The notes under the pieces are model-generated. The model saw only the letters and a list, made by a program, of their open reading frames with translations. It was not told where the DNA came from and did not search any database. The position numbers and the translations under genes were made by a program. Of a stretch of 64,000 nt of DNA, positions 26,850-36,000 are shown one piece after another. Positions within the stretch are counted from its first letter, which is position 1. Each line of letters begins with the position of its first letter. Location of the stretch: the NCBI RefSeq assembly GCF_900637955.1, contig NZ_LR134476.1, forward strand, positions 1 to 64,000, in the 5' to 3' direction. Origin of the DNA: Trueperella bialowiezensis (lineage in GTDB: Bacteria > Actinomycetota > Actinomycetes > Actinomycetales > Actinomycetaceae).

Positions 26850-27659
26850 GTGATTATCAACGTACCTGATGTAGCCGATCCGCGCCTTGACGACTTCGTG
26901 CGCCTCAACGACGTCGCGTTACGAAAGAAGCTGGACTCCGAGCGGGGCCTGTATCTTGCCGAAGGCGAGAAGGTGATCCGCCGCGCGTTGCAGGCCGGGC
27001 ACGAGCCTCGGGCCGCCGTCATGACGGCCAGGTGGGCTGCGACCTTCGAGCCGCTTTTTCCCGACGACGTCCCGCTGTTCGTGCTTGACGATGCGCTGTT
27101 GGAGCAACTCACGGGGTTCCGGATCCACCGTGGGGCTATCGCATCGATGAACCGGCCGGAGCTGCCGGATGTGACAAGTTTTCTCGATCAGCTTGGCGGG
27201 GCTCGGCGAATTTTTGTGTTGGAGGACTTGGTAGATCACACGAATGTGGGCGCGATTTTCCGTTCGGCGGCAGCCCTTAGTGTGGACGCCATCCTGGTCA
27301 CGGATCACTGTGCAGATCCGCTGTATCGCAGGTCGATCAAGGTGTCGATGGGCACGGTTTTTCAGATCCCGTGGACGCGAATAACCGGCTGGCCGCAAAG
27401 AGCTTCGCTCCTGCGTGATCATGGTTGGACGACGGCCGCGCTCGCCTTGGACAGCCGTGCAGTGAGTCTGGAACGCTTTGCTGAGTTGCCTGTGGTCCGC
27501 TCTGGAAAGGTTGCGTTCATTCTAGGAACAGAAGGTGATGGGCTCGCCGCCTCGACGACGTCGGCAGCTGATTACGTGGTGAAGATCCCGATGCGTGCCG
27601 GTGTGGATTCGCTCAACGTTGGTGCAGCGGCCGCAGTTGCGGCTTGGGCGATTCGCTAG
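26850..27659 (+). CDS. SpoU/TrmH-family RNA 2'-O-methyltransferase
   Basis: 269 residues from GTG 26850. Longer open readings would include the terminator, so they are rejected. The SPOUT motifs are FVLEDLVDHTNVGAIFRSA, FILGTEGDGLA and IPMRAGVDSLNVGAAAAV, the three conserved stretches of SpoU enzymes. An N-terminal substrate-binding part precedes them. Target rRNA or tRNA base unknown. A GAGTAT at 26840-26845 could be the -10, four bases from the start. The stop overlaps that of the convergent regulator gene. Confidence 0.9.
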   Translation: MIINVPDVADPRLDDFVRLNDVALRKKLDSERGLYLAEGEKVIRRALQAGHEPRAAVMTARWAATFEPLFPDDVPLFVLDDALLEQLTGFRIHRGAIASMNRPELPDVTSFLDQLGGARRIFVLEDLVDHTNVGAIFRSAAALSVDAILVTDHCADPLYRRSIKVSMGTVFQIPWTRITGWPQRASLLRDHGWTTAALALDSRAVSLERFAELPVVRSGKVAFILGTEGDGLAASTTSAADYVVKIPMRAGVDSLNVGAAAAVAAWAIR

Positions 27660-27952
27660 TCGTAGGGATTGATATCCGCAGCGTCGTACTCTTCTAAAGC
27701 GTTACTCAACAAATCTTGCACGGAACAGTCGAACACTTTTGCCAGCTTGATCAGTGTTGATAGACGTGGGTTGGCTGGGCGGTTCGATCTGCGATCGGAG
27801 CGTGCGTGCTCGAGTAGCTGATAATGGTTGCGGTTAATGTTTGCACGCAAAGCTACCTGTTCTTGGGTGAGGCCCAATTCTTTGCGGCGCGCCTGAAGAG
27901 TTTTGGCGAACGCAGATGCGAGCGCACGTTCTGCAGGCGATGGTGTAGTCAC
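27656..27952 (-). CDS. XRE-family (Cro/C1-type) transcriptional regulator
   Basis: 98 residues from GTG 27952. The helix-turn-helix lies at about residues 22-75 (GLTQEQVALRANINRNHYQLLE), followed by the typical LIKLAKVFDCSVQDLL. The start is uncertain: an upstream GTG at 27976 is in frame, and the open frame runs further to 28078. The gene is divergent from the LPDTG protein gene, which is a possible target. It ends head-on with the methyltransferase, the two stop codons sharing bases. Confidence 0.82.
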   Translation of the reverse strand: MTTPSPAERALASAFAKTLQARRKELGLTQEQVALRANINRNHYQLLEHARSDRRSNRPANPRLSTLIKLAKVFDCSVQDLLSNALEEYDAADINPYD

Positions 27953-27996
27953 AATGTTGAGTTTCCGTGTATGCACCGCGAAAGTCCGCCGGGTAT

Positions 27997-28011
27997 ACAC
28001 GGTGGCCGTGT
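27997..28011. promoter_or_regulatory. Small inverted repeat between regulator and surface-protein genes
   Basis: ACACGG and CCGTGT are separated by three bases, next to a minus-strand TATACC that could be the regulator's -10. It is a candidate operator, supported only by position. Confidence 0.25.
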
Positions 28012-28129
28012 CAGTCTTCAAAATCTTTTTCCACAGGTGCCACATTGCGGCGCTTTTCCACCGGCGTCGTTGCGTCATTGCGGCCGTGATCGTGAGTCAG
28101 CAACGATGGACGCGTCGAAAGGAAAATCT

Positions 28130-29563
28130 ATGCATACGATCAATGTACGCCGTCCGGCACTGTTCATCGTTCTTCTCATCGCCGTGTTCACGCTTTTCAT
28201 ACCACAGGCCGTGGCCGACGAAAGCCGCTGGTCAAACGTTGAGTCCCAAAGACATAGCGAATTTGGTGGTATCCGTAACGGTAGCGAAAGTATCGCTTTG
28301 TGTACCGGGGATAGGCAGTTGAACTTTGTCTATCAACGCGGCCTAGAATCGGCGTCGTTCGAGTCTTATTCGACGACGCAGGCCGGCCAAGCCTATACTC
28401 GCCAACCAACAGAGCACGGCTGGGATGCGAACGTCCCTGCCGAGAATACAGGAGTGCTCGCTGCCGTCTTGGACCTGTGGGGTGATGAGCGAGCATCCGG
28501 AATTGCGCCTGAAGCGTTTAGTATCGCAATCTACGAACTCACGTCCGATGCCCGCGGAGCGCAGATGGGTGGGCAGTCGCCATGGAAACAACAAGCACGC
28601 GACTTGCTTGACCTTGCGAGAGATCTCGCCGGCCCGCATACCGCTGATGAGATTTCTCTCCACGGGTCTGAGCTCAGTGGGTTTGTTGTGCGCGGGCAAG
28701 CTGGAAAACCGCTGGTGGGGATTCCGTTCACTGCGCAGCTCACCGGTGGCGTGTTTGTTGACAGCGCAACAGACACCTTAAATGGAACAACGGGGAACGA
28801 TCCGCAGCGATTCGCCATCGAGGCGCCTGCTTTCGGACAGGTCTCAGTGAAGATTACGTACAGTAATATTCCCGGACATTCGTTTAGGACCGGGCATCAT
28901 TCCGTGGCACAAGACATGCACCTCGTGGGCGAACCTGGCTCTATCACCCAAGACGACGTGCTGCGTGATCAACCCAGTCCTGTTGGGATTTCGATGAGTA
29001 CGGAAGCTGCCGTGCTAACTACAAAAGACGCTCGGCAGATCCAGGACGTCATTTCTATCAATGCCGACACCTGGCCGAGCAATGGCGAAGAGCCGGCTGT
29101 ATACGACGTCGTCGCCAACCTGTACGGACCGTTCGACGATCAGCAACCTGAACAGCCGACCGTGCCCGAGGGCTTGGAGCCGATCGAAACGGCAACGCTT
29201 CGAGTAACTGAACCGGGCACGTACACTGTCCCATTTGAATCAGAGTTGAGCCACGGGTGGTATACGGTCGTGGCCTCTGGAAAGTTCGACACAACTGGAG
29301 CGTTTACCGGCCTGCCTGACGAAGTGATTCAGATGCCGTTCTTCGAACCTGCCGAAACGGTTCATGTGGAGATCCCCGAACCTGAGCAGCCTCCAACTCC
29401 GTCAAGTCCGCCAACTCCGCAGCCTGCGCCCACAGAACCAGAGAAACCGGTTCAGCGACGTCTACCAGACACGGGCTCTGCCACGCTCGGATTTGCCGTG
29501 ATCGGGGGAGGAATGGTGAGCCTAGGCGGAGCTTTCGTGACAGCCACGCGCCGGCGTGTCTAA
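28130..29563 (+). CDS. LPDTG sortase-anchored surface protein
   Basis: 477 residues from ATG 28130, preceded by AAAGGAAAA; in-frame ATG 28106 lacks a site. A signal peptide (RRPALFIVLLIAVFTLFIPQAVADE) opens the protein. The C-terminus has LPDTG, a hydrophobic helix and RRRV, the cell-wall sorting signal, after a Pro-rich linker. Residues about 50-165 resemble the thioester adhesin domain found in Gram-positive adhesins: a Cys (ALCTGDRQ) and, about 90 residues on, GVLAAVLDLWGDE and APEAFSIAIYELTSD. The Gln of that domain appears to be Ser, so a thioester is unlikely. An Ig-like segment follows (GKPLVGIPFTAQLTGGVFVD). Likely an adhesin or surface structure protein; ligand unknown. Confidence 0.85.
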   Translation: MHTINVRRPALFIVLLIAVFTLFIPQAVADESRWSNVESQRHSEFGGIRNGSESIALCTGDRQLNFVYQRGLESASFESYSTTQAGQAYTRQPTEHGWDANVPAENTGVLAAVLDLWGDERASGIAPEAFSIAIYELTSDARGAQMGGQSPWKQQARDLLDLARDLAGPHTADEISLHGSELSGFVVRGQAGKPLVGIPFTAQLTGGVFVDSATDTLNGTTGNDPQRFAIEAPAFGQVSVKITYSNIPGHSFRTGHHSVAQDMHLVGEPGSITQDDVLRDQPSPVGISMSTEAAVLTTKDARQIQDVISINADTWPSNGEEPAVYDVVANLYGPFDDQQPEQPTVPEGLEPIETATLRVTEPGTYTVPFESELSHGWYTVVASGKFDTTGAFTGLPDEVIQMPFFEPAETVHVEIPEPEQPPTPSSPPTPQPAPTEPEKPVQRRLPDTGSATLGFAVIGGGMVSLGGAFVTATRRRV

Positions 29564-29576
29564 TCACCCGTGCCTG

Positions 29577-30059
29577 CTACGAGATGGACGCAGCCTCCCG
29601 AAATCCGAATTGACGCCAGGCCTCGTAAAGCGCAATCGACGCTGAATTTGCCAAATTAAGCGAGCGGCGCCCGGGCAACATCGGAATCCGTAACTGTTTC
29701 GTTACGCGCGGATCGGATAACACGGACTGGGGCAAGCCAGTCGTCTCGGTTCCGAAGAGGAGTACATCGGTCTCGGTGTACTCCTCATCGGCGTAACAGT
29801 TTTCCGTATGACCCGTGAACGCAAAAATGCGGCGGTCTGGGCCGAAATAATCCTTGGCGGCCTCCCATGATTCATGAACCACCAGGTCGGCAAGGTCATG
29901 ATAGTCGAGGCCGGCACGTTTCAGATGCGCGTCTGCAAAATTGAAGGCCAACGGCTCTATGAGGTGTAACCGTGCGCCAGTACACGCAGCCAAACGGATC
30001 GCGTTTCCGGTGTTTCCGGGGATCTTAGGTTCATGAAAAACAAAATCGAGCACCCGCAT
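29577..30059 (-). CDS. trmL: tRNA (cytidine/uridine-34-2'-O)-methyltransferase TrmL
   Basis: 160 residues, the usual size. The SPOUT pattern is complete: PKIPGNTGNAIRLAACTGARLHLIEPL, LLFGTETTGLP and IPMLPGRRSLNLANSASIALYEAWRQ. TrmL methylates the wobble ribose of certain leucine tRNAs. The start ATG lies in the loop of an intrinsic-terminator-like hairpin, so translation or transcription of this gene may be controlled there. Confidence 0.93.
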   Translation of the reverse strand: MRVLDFVFHEPKIPGNTGNAIRLAACTGARLHLIEPLAFNFADAHLKRAGLDYHDLADLVVHESWEAAKDYFGPDRRIFAFTGHTENCYADEEYTETDVLLFGTETTGLPQSVLSDPRVTKQLRIPMLPGRRSLNLANSASIALYEAWRQFGFREAASIS

Positions 30060-30080
30060 AGTGTAGCGCGGGTGCTCGAT
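30031..30080 (-). terminator. Terminator hairpin overlapping the trmL start
   Basis: A perfect 13-bp inverted repeat (arms 30068-30080 and 30045-30057) with a 10-base loop follows the stop of the YbhB-family gene by 13 bases. On the minus strand it is followed by TTTTGTTTTT. The trmL ATG starts in the loop, and codons 2-8 form the second arm and T-tract. Confidence 0.75.
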
Positions 30081-30093
30081 CTCGCGGCGGTCG

Positions 30094-30624
30094 TCAGCGC
30101 TGATAAGTGACAGTCAGACGCGCCCTCGCAATCGTGTGGAATATCGTGTTGAAAGCCGCGGTTGCCGGCGTTGTCGTTTCGGGATCCAGATCGAGTGTTG
30201 GCACGTCAAGTGCATGAACCACGAAAATATAACGATGCGGATGATCACCCGCCGGTGGTGCAGCACCGTAGTATGCAGGTTCGTTTGCATCGTTGCGGAC
30301 ATGGACTGCTGAGCCGGGCAGGAAAAGATCAGACTTGCCGGCATTCTCGTCCAAAGAGGTAGTCGACGAGTCGAGATCGAGGACAGTCCAATGCCAGTAG
30401 CCAGAAGGCGTGGGCGCATCGGGGTCGAAGCAGGTAACCACGAAGCCTTGAGTTTCTTCAGGGAAGCCGGTCCACTCGAGTGCTGGCGAGACGTTGTCCT
30501 TGAATCCGAGGTGCTTATCGGGCATGACCCCGCCATCGGTCAGGGAAGAGCTGGTGAGCTCGAACGTGGGAACTTCAGGGAGAAGTTCGTATGGATCAGG
30601 AGCGATTGGTCGTTGTAGATTCAT
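30094..30624 (-). CDS. YbhB/YbcL-family (PEBP, Raf kinase inhibitor-like) protein
   Basis: 176 residues. The phosphatidylethanolamine-binding fold signature is visible: SPALEWTGFPEETQGFVVTC, DPDAPTPSGYWHW, the anion-site region YYGAAPPAGDHPHRYIFVVHAL. There is no signal peptide, so it is cytoplasmic. Bacterial members have no firmly known role. The homologous M. tuberculosis gene (Rv2140c) is also near uppP and an M20 peptidase gene. Confidence 0.9.
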   Translation of the reverse strand: MNLQRPIAPDPYELLPEVPTFELTSSSLTDGGVMPDKHLGFKDNVSPALEWTGFPEETQGFVVTCFDPDAPTPSGYWHWTVLDLDSSTTSLDENAGKSDLFLPGSAVHVRNDANEPAYYGAAPPAGDHPHRYIFVVHALDVPTLDLDPETTTPATAAFNTIFHTIARARLTVTYQR

Positions 30625-30630
30625 AGCTCC

Positions 30631-30636
30631 AGCCTA
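30631..30636 (-). promoter_or_regulatory. -10 element of the YbhB-family gene (TAGGCT, leaderless type)
   Basis: Minus-strand TAGGCT ends six bases before ATG 30624. Confidence 0.5.
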
Positions 30637-30702
30637 TGCGATACACGTCACAAAGTCTTCCGGGGAAGAAAAGACTCTGTTTTTGTCGGAGCCTCCTTCT
30701 AG

Positions 30703-30708
30703 TATGAT
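30703..30708 (+). promoter_or_regulatory. -10 element of the mutasome operon
   Basis: TATGAT lies three bases before the SOS box, so the expected transcription start falls inside the box. No good -35 at standard spacing was seen. Confidence 0.55.
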
Positions 30709-30710
30709 TG

Positions 30711-30726
30711 TCGAACGGGCGTTCGA
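30711..30726. promoter_or_regulatory. SOS (LexA) box
   Basis: TCGAACGGGCGTTCGA is a perfect match to the actinobacterial/mycobacterial LexA consensus TCGAAC-N4-GTTCGA. It sits between the -10 element and the ribosome-binding GGAGG of imuA', so LexA would block initiation until DNA damage. Confidence 0.9.
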
Positions 30727-30737
30727 TTGGAGGTGGC

Positions 30738-31436
30738 ATGGATAAGTTAGCGATTGCGCGCACAGTGCTCGCGCAGGCAGAGCAGCGAGCAGGCTTACAT
30801 GTTCTGCGCTCTGAAACACCGCAGGCGCAGCTGAACGGTGAGGTTGCCGCAAGCGATTATCACGTGCCGCAATACCTGCAGGCGGCTTTGCCGCACGGAA
30901 TTCCACGCCGCGGAGTAGTGAGCATTCGCGGCTCGAACTTTTTCGCACTCGTACTGGCAGGTATTGCTTCGAAGCAAAACGCATGGGTTGTTTTCCTCGG
31001 GGCGCCGGATGTCGGATGGGCGTGCGCTGAACACCTTGGCTTACAGGTGCATCGCATTGCTCACGTGCCAAACGTGGCGTCGCAAGGCGCGCAAGTGGTG
31101 AGCGCGGCTATCGACGGTTTTGATGTGGTAGTGATCGGCAATGTGGTCTTAGACGCTCGAGAGCGGCGGGTGTTGCATCGGCGTGCGCTGTCGAAAGGAA
31201 CGCTACTCATCGCAATGAATTGGCCGCACGCGAATCTAGAGGTGTCCTGTGAACAGCTGGCAGGCCGCGGTATTGAGGGCGGGATTGGTCACGTGCGATG
31301 CGTTGATTATGCAATAGCTACGCGCCGCGGAACCAGCCAGATAAGTCACGGGGCAGATGGTGTGGCTCCGATGGCAGGCGAACACCTGGGCGGCGTTCCT
31401 TCCGTGATGGCCGTACCGAATCGAGGCGGAGCGTAA
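30738..31436 (+). CDS. ImuA'-like mutasome protein
   Basis: 232 residues from ATG 30738, preceded by GGAGG. It resembles RecA-like proteins without the full ATPase: VSIRGSNFFALVLAGIASKQNAWVVFLG replaces the Walker A region, with no GKT/GKS. The position before imuB and dnaE2 identifies it as the ImuA' type, which in mycobacteria is needed with ImuB for DnaE2-dependent damage mutagenesis. It ends two bases before imuB. Confidence 0.85.
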   Translation: MDKLAIARTVLAQAEQRAGLHVLRSETPQAQLNGEVAASDYHVPQYLQAALPHGIPRRGVVSIRGSNFFALVLAGIASKQNAWVVFLGAPDVGWACAEHLGLQVHRIAHVPNVASQGAQVVSAAIDGFDVVVIGNVVLDARERRVLHRRALSKGTLLIAMNWPHANLEVSCEQLAGRGIEGGIGHVRCVDYAIATRRGTSQISHGADGVAPMAGEHLGGVPSVMAVPNRGGA

Positions 31437-31438
31437 CT

Positions 31439-33010
31439 ATGCGAGGAGTCGTGTGGATCCCTGATTGGCCGGTCGTTACAGCATTGCTTACCGGCCAGGC
31501 TCGCCCGGAAGATCCTATCGCTGTTGTGTCGCAGCGGATCATTGCCGTCAATGGGATTGCGCAGCGTGCAGGAGTGCGCGTGGGCATGAAACGGCGGGAA
31601 GCCCAGTCGATACTGCCCGGTCTCACGTGTGTCCGCCACAATCCGGAACAGGATGCCGCCCAATTTGAGCGGGTGGTTCGTGCCTGCGAAGAACATGTTG
31701 CATACGTCAGCGTGTTAGAACCGGGCACAATCACCTTCTTCGCACGCGGGCCGGCAAAATCAGCGGGAGGCATAGCGGCTCTCAGTGAACAACTGATCGG
31801 TAGTATCGCCAGCGCAACCGGGGTGGAAGCTCACGTCGGGTTCGGGCAGGGGCTGTTGACTGCCGTGCTCGCTGCTCGCCAAGACGCGCATATCCATAAC
31901 ATGCGTCCTTTTCTTGACGCCCACCCGATTGACTCTCTTGCGGCTGCGGCTTTCACGTCGCAGGCTAAAGCGCGCGTGGCCGCTTTTATTAACGCGATGA
32001 AAACTTTGGGTATTCAGTGTATTGGCGATCTACGCGCACTTGACCGATCTGCGCTTGCTGCTCGTTTCGGGGCCGTTGCCACCCACGTTATGGAACTGCT
32101 GGATGGTGGCGATCTGGACGGCGTCGGCGTTACCTATCCGATTCGTGAATTGGTTGTTGAAAGATCTGTAGATCCGCCGCTGAACAATGCGGATCAGGCA
32201 GCGTTTTTAGCTCGCCAGATGGCACATGAGTTATCGCATGATCTCGCGAGCCGGGGCGTCGTCGCCCAAGAAATAGTGATTGCGGTTCGGACCGAAGAAG
32301 GCCATGTGCGGGAACGTCTGTGGTCGGTCGCTGTAGCAAGTCCGCGTGATATTACAGATCGGGTGCGTTGGCAGCTTGGCGCATGGCTTGCTGAGGCAGA
32401 TAGCGATGGCGGAGGCCTTGGGTCTGGTATTGCGCATATTGCCGTGACTGCCAGGCAGATCGCCGCAGCCGGGCTTGCGCAAGGAACTTTATGGGGCGGT
32501 GACAGGCGCGGCGATGCCCAAGCGCAGCGGGCGGTTAGTCGTATTCAGGCCCTGTTGGGTGACCAGGCTGTGGTCGTTCCGCAGCGGGTAGGTGGGAGGC
32601 ACCCACTGGAAAGTCACAAGAAACGATTATGGGACGCCGCACCCACACAAGAACCGCGCGTGCAGGCACCCTTTCCGGGCAGGCTGCCAGAGCCTTGGCC
32701 GCATGTGGTCAAAGCTCAGCCAGACAAGATCCGGGTGGTCGATTCTCAGGGGCACGAATGTCTTTTGAGTTCACTTGGAACGTTCTATTGCGGCGATCGG
32801 TGCGTGGATCCTCGGCCGGCCCAGCTTATTTCGCGGCACTCTGCCGCCGTCGTGGCTGACTATGCCGGGCCTTGGCTACAGGCGGTGGGGTGGTGGAATC
32901 CGCACACCCAGCAACGTAAAGCGTGGATGGAAGTTGTTGATGATGCCCGGCGCGGATACCTCATTTTCCGGGAAAACAATCAGTGGTGGCTGGCAGGGGT
33001 ATACGAATGA
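31439..33010 (+). CDS. imuB: ImuB-type Y-family polymerase-like protein
   Basis: 523 residues. The Y-family layout is present, but the catalytic acids are not: the first motif reads VVWIPDWPVV instead of the Asp-containing MDxDAFF, and SVLEPGTITFF stands where active enzymes have SxDE. This is the known state of ImuB, which serves as an adaptor linking DnaE2 to the sliding clamp. The C-terminal 130 residues carry the ImuB-specific region (YAGPWLQAVGWWNP). It overlaps dnaE2 by four bases (ATGA). Confidence 0.9.
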   Translation: MRGVVWIPDWPVVTALLTGQARPEDPIAVVSQRIIAVNGIAQRAGVRVGMKRREAQSILPGLTCVRHNPEQDAAQFERVVRACEEHVAYVSVLEPGTITFFARGPAKSAGGIAALSEQLIGSIASATGVEAHVGFGQGLLTAVLAARQDAHIHNMRPFLDAHPIDSLAAAAFTSQAKARVAAFINAMKTLGIQCIGDLRALDRSALAARFGAVATHVMELLDGGDLDGVGVTYPIRELVVERSVDPPLNNADQAAFLARQMAHELSHDLASRGVVAQEIVIAVRTEEGHVRERLWSVAVASPRDITDRVRWQLGAWLAEADSDGGGLGSGIAHIAVTARQIAAAGLAQGTLWGGDRRGDAQAQRAVSRIQALLGDQAVVVPQRVGGRHPLESHKKRLWDAAPTQEPRVQAPFPGRLPEPWPHVVKAQPDKIRVVDSQGHECLLSSLGTFYCGDRCVDPRPAQLISRHSAAVVADYAGPWLQAVGWWNPHTQQRKAWMEVVDDARRGYLIFRENNQWWLAGVYE

Positions 33011-36000
33011 TCCCATACGCAGAGTTGCACGTTCATTCCGCATATAGCTTTCTTGACGGCGCATCCATGCCAGCCGACCTCGTTGCGCGCGCTGCTGAAC
33101 TCGGACTGAACGCTATCGCATTAACGGATCATGACGGGCTACCAGGAGTTGTCCAGTTCGCGAGCGCTGCGCGCACATACGGTATTCCGGCGGTCATCGG
33201 TTCGGAAGTGAGTATTGGCGGCACGGCACGCGTTGGCCAGCAAGATCCCGACGGCGACCACCTTGTCATCTTGGCGCGCGGTCCTGACGGTTATCGTGCA
33301 CTTTCACGCGCGATCGGTGAAGCCATGCTGGCTACGGGCGAAAAGGGAGCGGCGGAGCACAGTTTAGAGTCTTTGGCGAGCGCTGCTCAGGATTGGCAGA
33401 TCTTGACAGGATGCCGAAAAGGTGGGGTTCGGCGTGCGTTGGAGCCGCGGCCAGGGGTGTGGAATCTGGACGCCGGGCGTGCCTATTTGGAACGTTTGGT
33501 TTCTCTTTTTGGTGCGGACAACGTGGCGGTGGAACTGACGAACACGATGCAGCCGCATGATAGGCAACGCAACATTATCTTGGCTCAATTGGCAGCAGAG
33601 GTTGGGGTTGTGCCGTGCGTTACTGGGAACGTGCATTGTGCCCGGCCTAGCGAGGCCGTTGTTGCTGACACGCTTGCCGCCACGCGTGCGGGTAAGTCAT
33701 TGGAGGAATATCGCGGGTGGCTAGGAGCATGGCCGTCGTATCTGAAATCTGGCGAGCAGATGCTTCGCCTGCATGCGGATCATCCACATGCGTTGCGGGA
33801 AGCCGTGCGTATTGGTGAGGAGTGCGCGTTTGATCTCGCGTTAGTTGCCCCGCGCCTTCCGCCGTTTCCAACTCCTGCCGGGCATACGGAAGCTAGCTGG
33901 CTGCGGCATATCACCACGGTCGCTGCGAGCCGGCGATACGGCACTCGAGCAGAGTATCCGAGCGCGTGGGCGCAGATTGATCACGAACTCGGCGTCATCG
34001 AGCAGCTTGGATTCGCGGGTTATTTCCTCATCGTGCATGAGATCGTAGAGTTTTGCCGCAAAAAAGATATCTGGTGCCAGGGTCGAGGCTCGGCGGCGAA
34101 TTCGGCAGTGTGTTTCGCACTGGGGATTACTGCTGTTGATGCCGTCCGCCACAAGATGCTTTTTGAACGCTTCCTGTCGCCGGGGCGTAGTGGCCCGCCG
34201 GATATTGATCTCGATATTGAGGCTGATCGCCGTGAAGAAGTGATCCAACATGTGTATGAACGTTACGGGCGCAGGCATGCTGCTCAAGTGGCGAACGTGA
34301 TCACGTATCGGCCACGCTCCGCGATCAGGGACGCGGCGCGTGCGCTGGGTTATAGCGCAGGTCAGGCAGACGCCTGGGCTAAAAGCGTCGAACGCGGGAG
34401 GGGCCTACGCCAAGGGCAAGCCGCGACGGACGGGCAAGCTGCTACAGGCGGGCAAGCCGCGACAGGCGGGCGCACTACTACACGTGGGCAGGTTGCAACG
34501 CCGGTTGGCAGCGGTGAGGATATCGACGCCGAGCGGCAAGTTGCCGAGCTCGCCGCACGGCTGGAAGGACTTCCGCGGCATCTTGGTATCCACTCTGGTG
34601 GAATGGTGATCTGTGACCGGCCGCTCATTGACGTGTGCCCGGTGGGATGGGCACGCAAGGAAGGGCGAACCGTCCTGCAGTGGGACAAGGATGACTGCGC
34701 GGAGGCCGGGCTCGTCAAGTTTGACCTGCTCGGTCTCGGTATGCTCAGTGCCTTGCGGATCGCGTTTACGGATTTGGCGTGCCGCGGCGTCGTCGCTGAT
34801 AACGGGCAGCCATTGGATCTGCACAATATCGGCCAGGAAGATCCACGCGTCTACGATTTGCTGTGTGCTGCCGACACGATCGGTGTGTTTCAGGTGGAGT
34901 CGCGCGCTCAGATGGCCACGTTGCCACGTATTCAGCCGCGCACGTTTTACGACATCGTCATTGAGGTGGCGCTTATCCGCCCCGGGCCGATTCAAGGAAA
35001 TTCGGTGAATCCGTATATCAACCGGCGGCGCGGTCGGGAGAAAGTGACGTATCCGCATCCGCTCCTTGAAAACGCGCTGAAGAAGACTCTCGGAGTTCCC
35101 CTGTTCCAGGAGCAACTCATGCAGATTGCGATCGATGCTGCAGGGTTCACGCCAGCCCAAGCAGATCAACTGCGTAAAGCGATGGGTGCTAAACGAAGCC
35201 ACGCACGTATGCGAGCACTTCACGACGAGCTCATGGCCGGCATGGAGGCCAACGGTATTGATGAGCACGTGCGTGAAGAGATCTACGAAAAACTGTTTGC
35301 TTTCGCAGAGTTCGGTTTTCCTGAATCTCATTCTTTTTCTTTCGCCTACCTCGTGTATGCGAGCGCGTGGCTCAAGGTTCACTATCCGGAAAACTTTTAT
35401 GCGGGAATACTCGCAGCGCAACCGATGGGATTTTATTCGCCGCAAACACTCGTGGCAGATGCCCGCCGTCACGGGGTCCACGTGCTCCCGGTGGACGTGT
35501 GCCATTCACAGGAGCATTCGAGTGTTGAGGTCACGCCACGGCGTACGGTGTCTGTGCATCCGCTTGTCGACGCCGATCCGTGCCGCGGTCTACGCCTTGG
35601 GCTGAGCAACATAAAGGGGCTAGGAAGCGCCATTGACCGTATTTTGGCGGCGCGGGAAGAACGGCCGTTCGCCTCCGTTGCAGATCTTGCCCGGCGTGCC
35701 GAGCTTTCTACTGCTGAGCTCGAACGCCTGGCAGCTGCAGGAGCTCTTCGCTCACTTGGTACCTCGCGCAGAGATGGCGTGTGGTCGGCCTCAGCGTTAG
35801 CGCATGCGGATAAGACAGCCGGTACCTCGGTGCAGCTAGCCATTCCAGACCTAGTCGTGGGGGCTCGTCCGCCAGACCTTCCGCATATGTCTCCGGCGGA
35901 AGAAAACGCCGCGGAATTACGCACGACAGGGCTGGCTGTTGACGGGCATCCAATCGAGTTTTTGCGCGCGCAACTAGATGCTGCAGGTGCTGTGCCCATT

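Noticed and set aside
30703-30726. TAGGCT-type leaderless start for imuA'
   Set aside because: The -10 here is TATGAT, and a good GGAGG site precedes ATG 30738, so this mRNA has a leader.
34414-34503. Possible CRISPR-like repeat array
   Set aside because: Units are contiguous 18-mers without spacers and keep the dnaE2 reading frame.
34405-35505. 366-residue minus-strand open frame
   Set aside because: It lies fully antisense to dnaE2, whose motifs are clear. No domain is recognisable in it.
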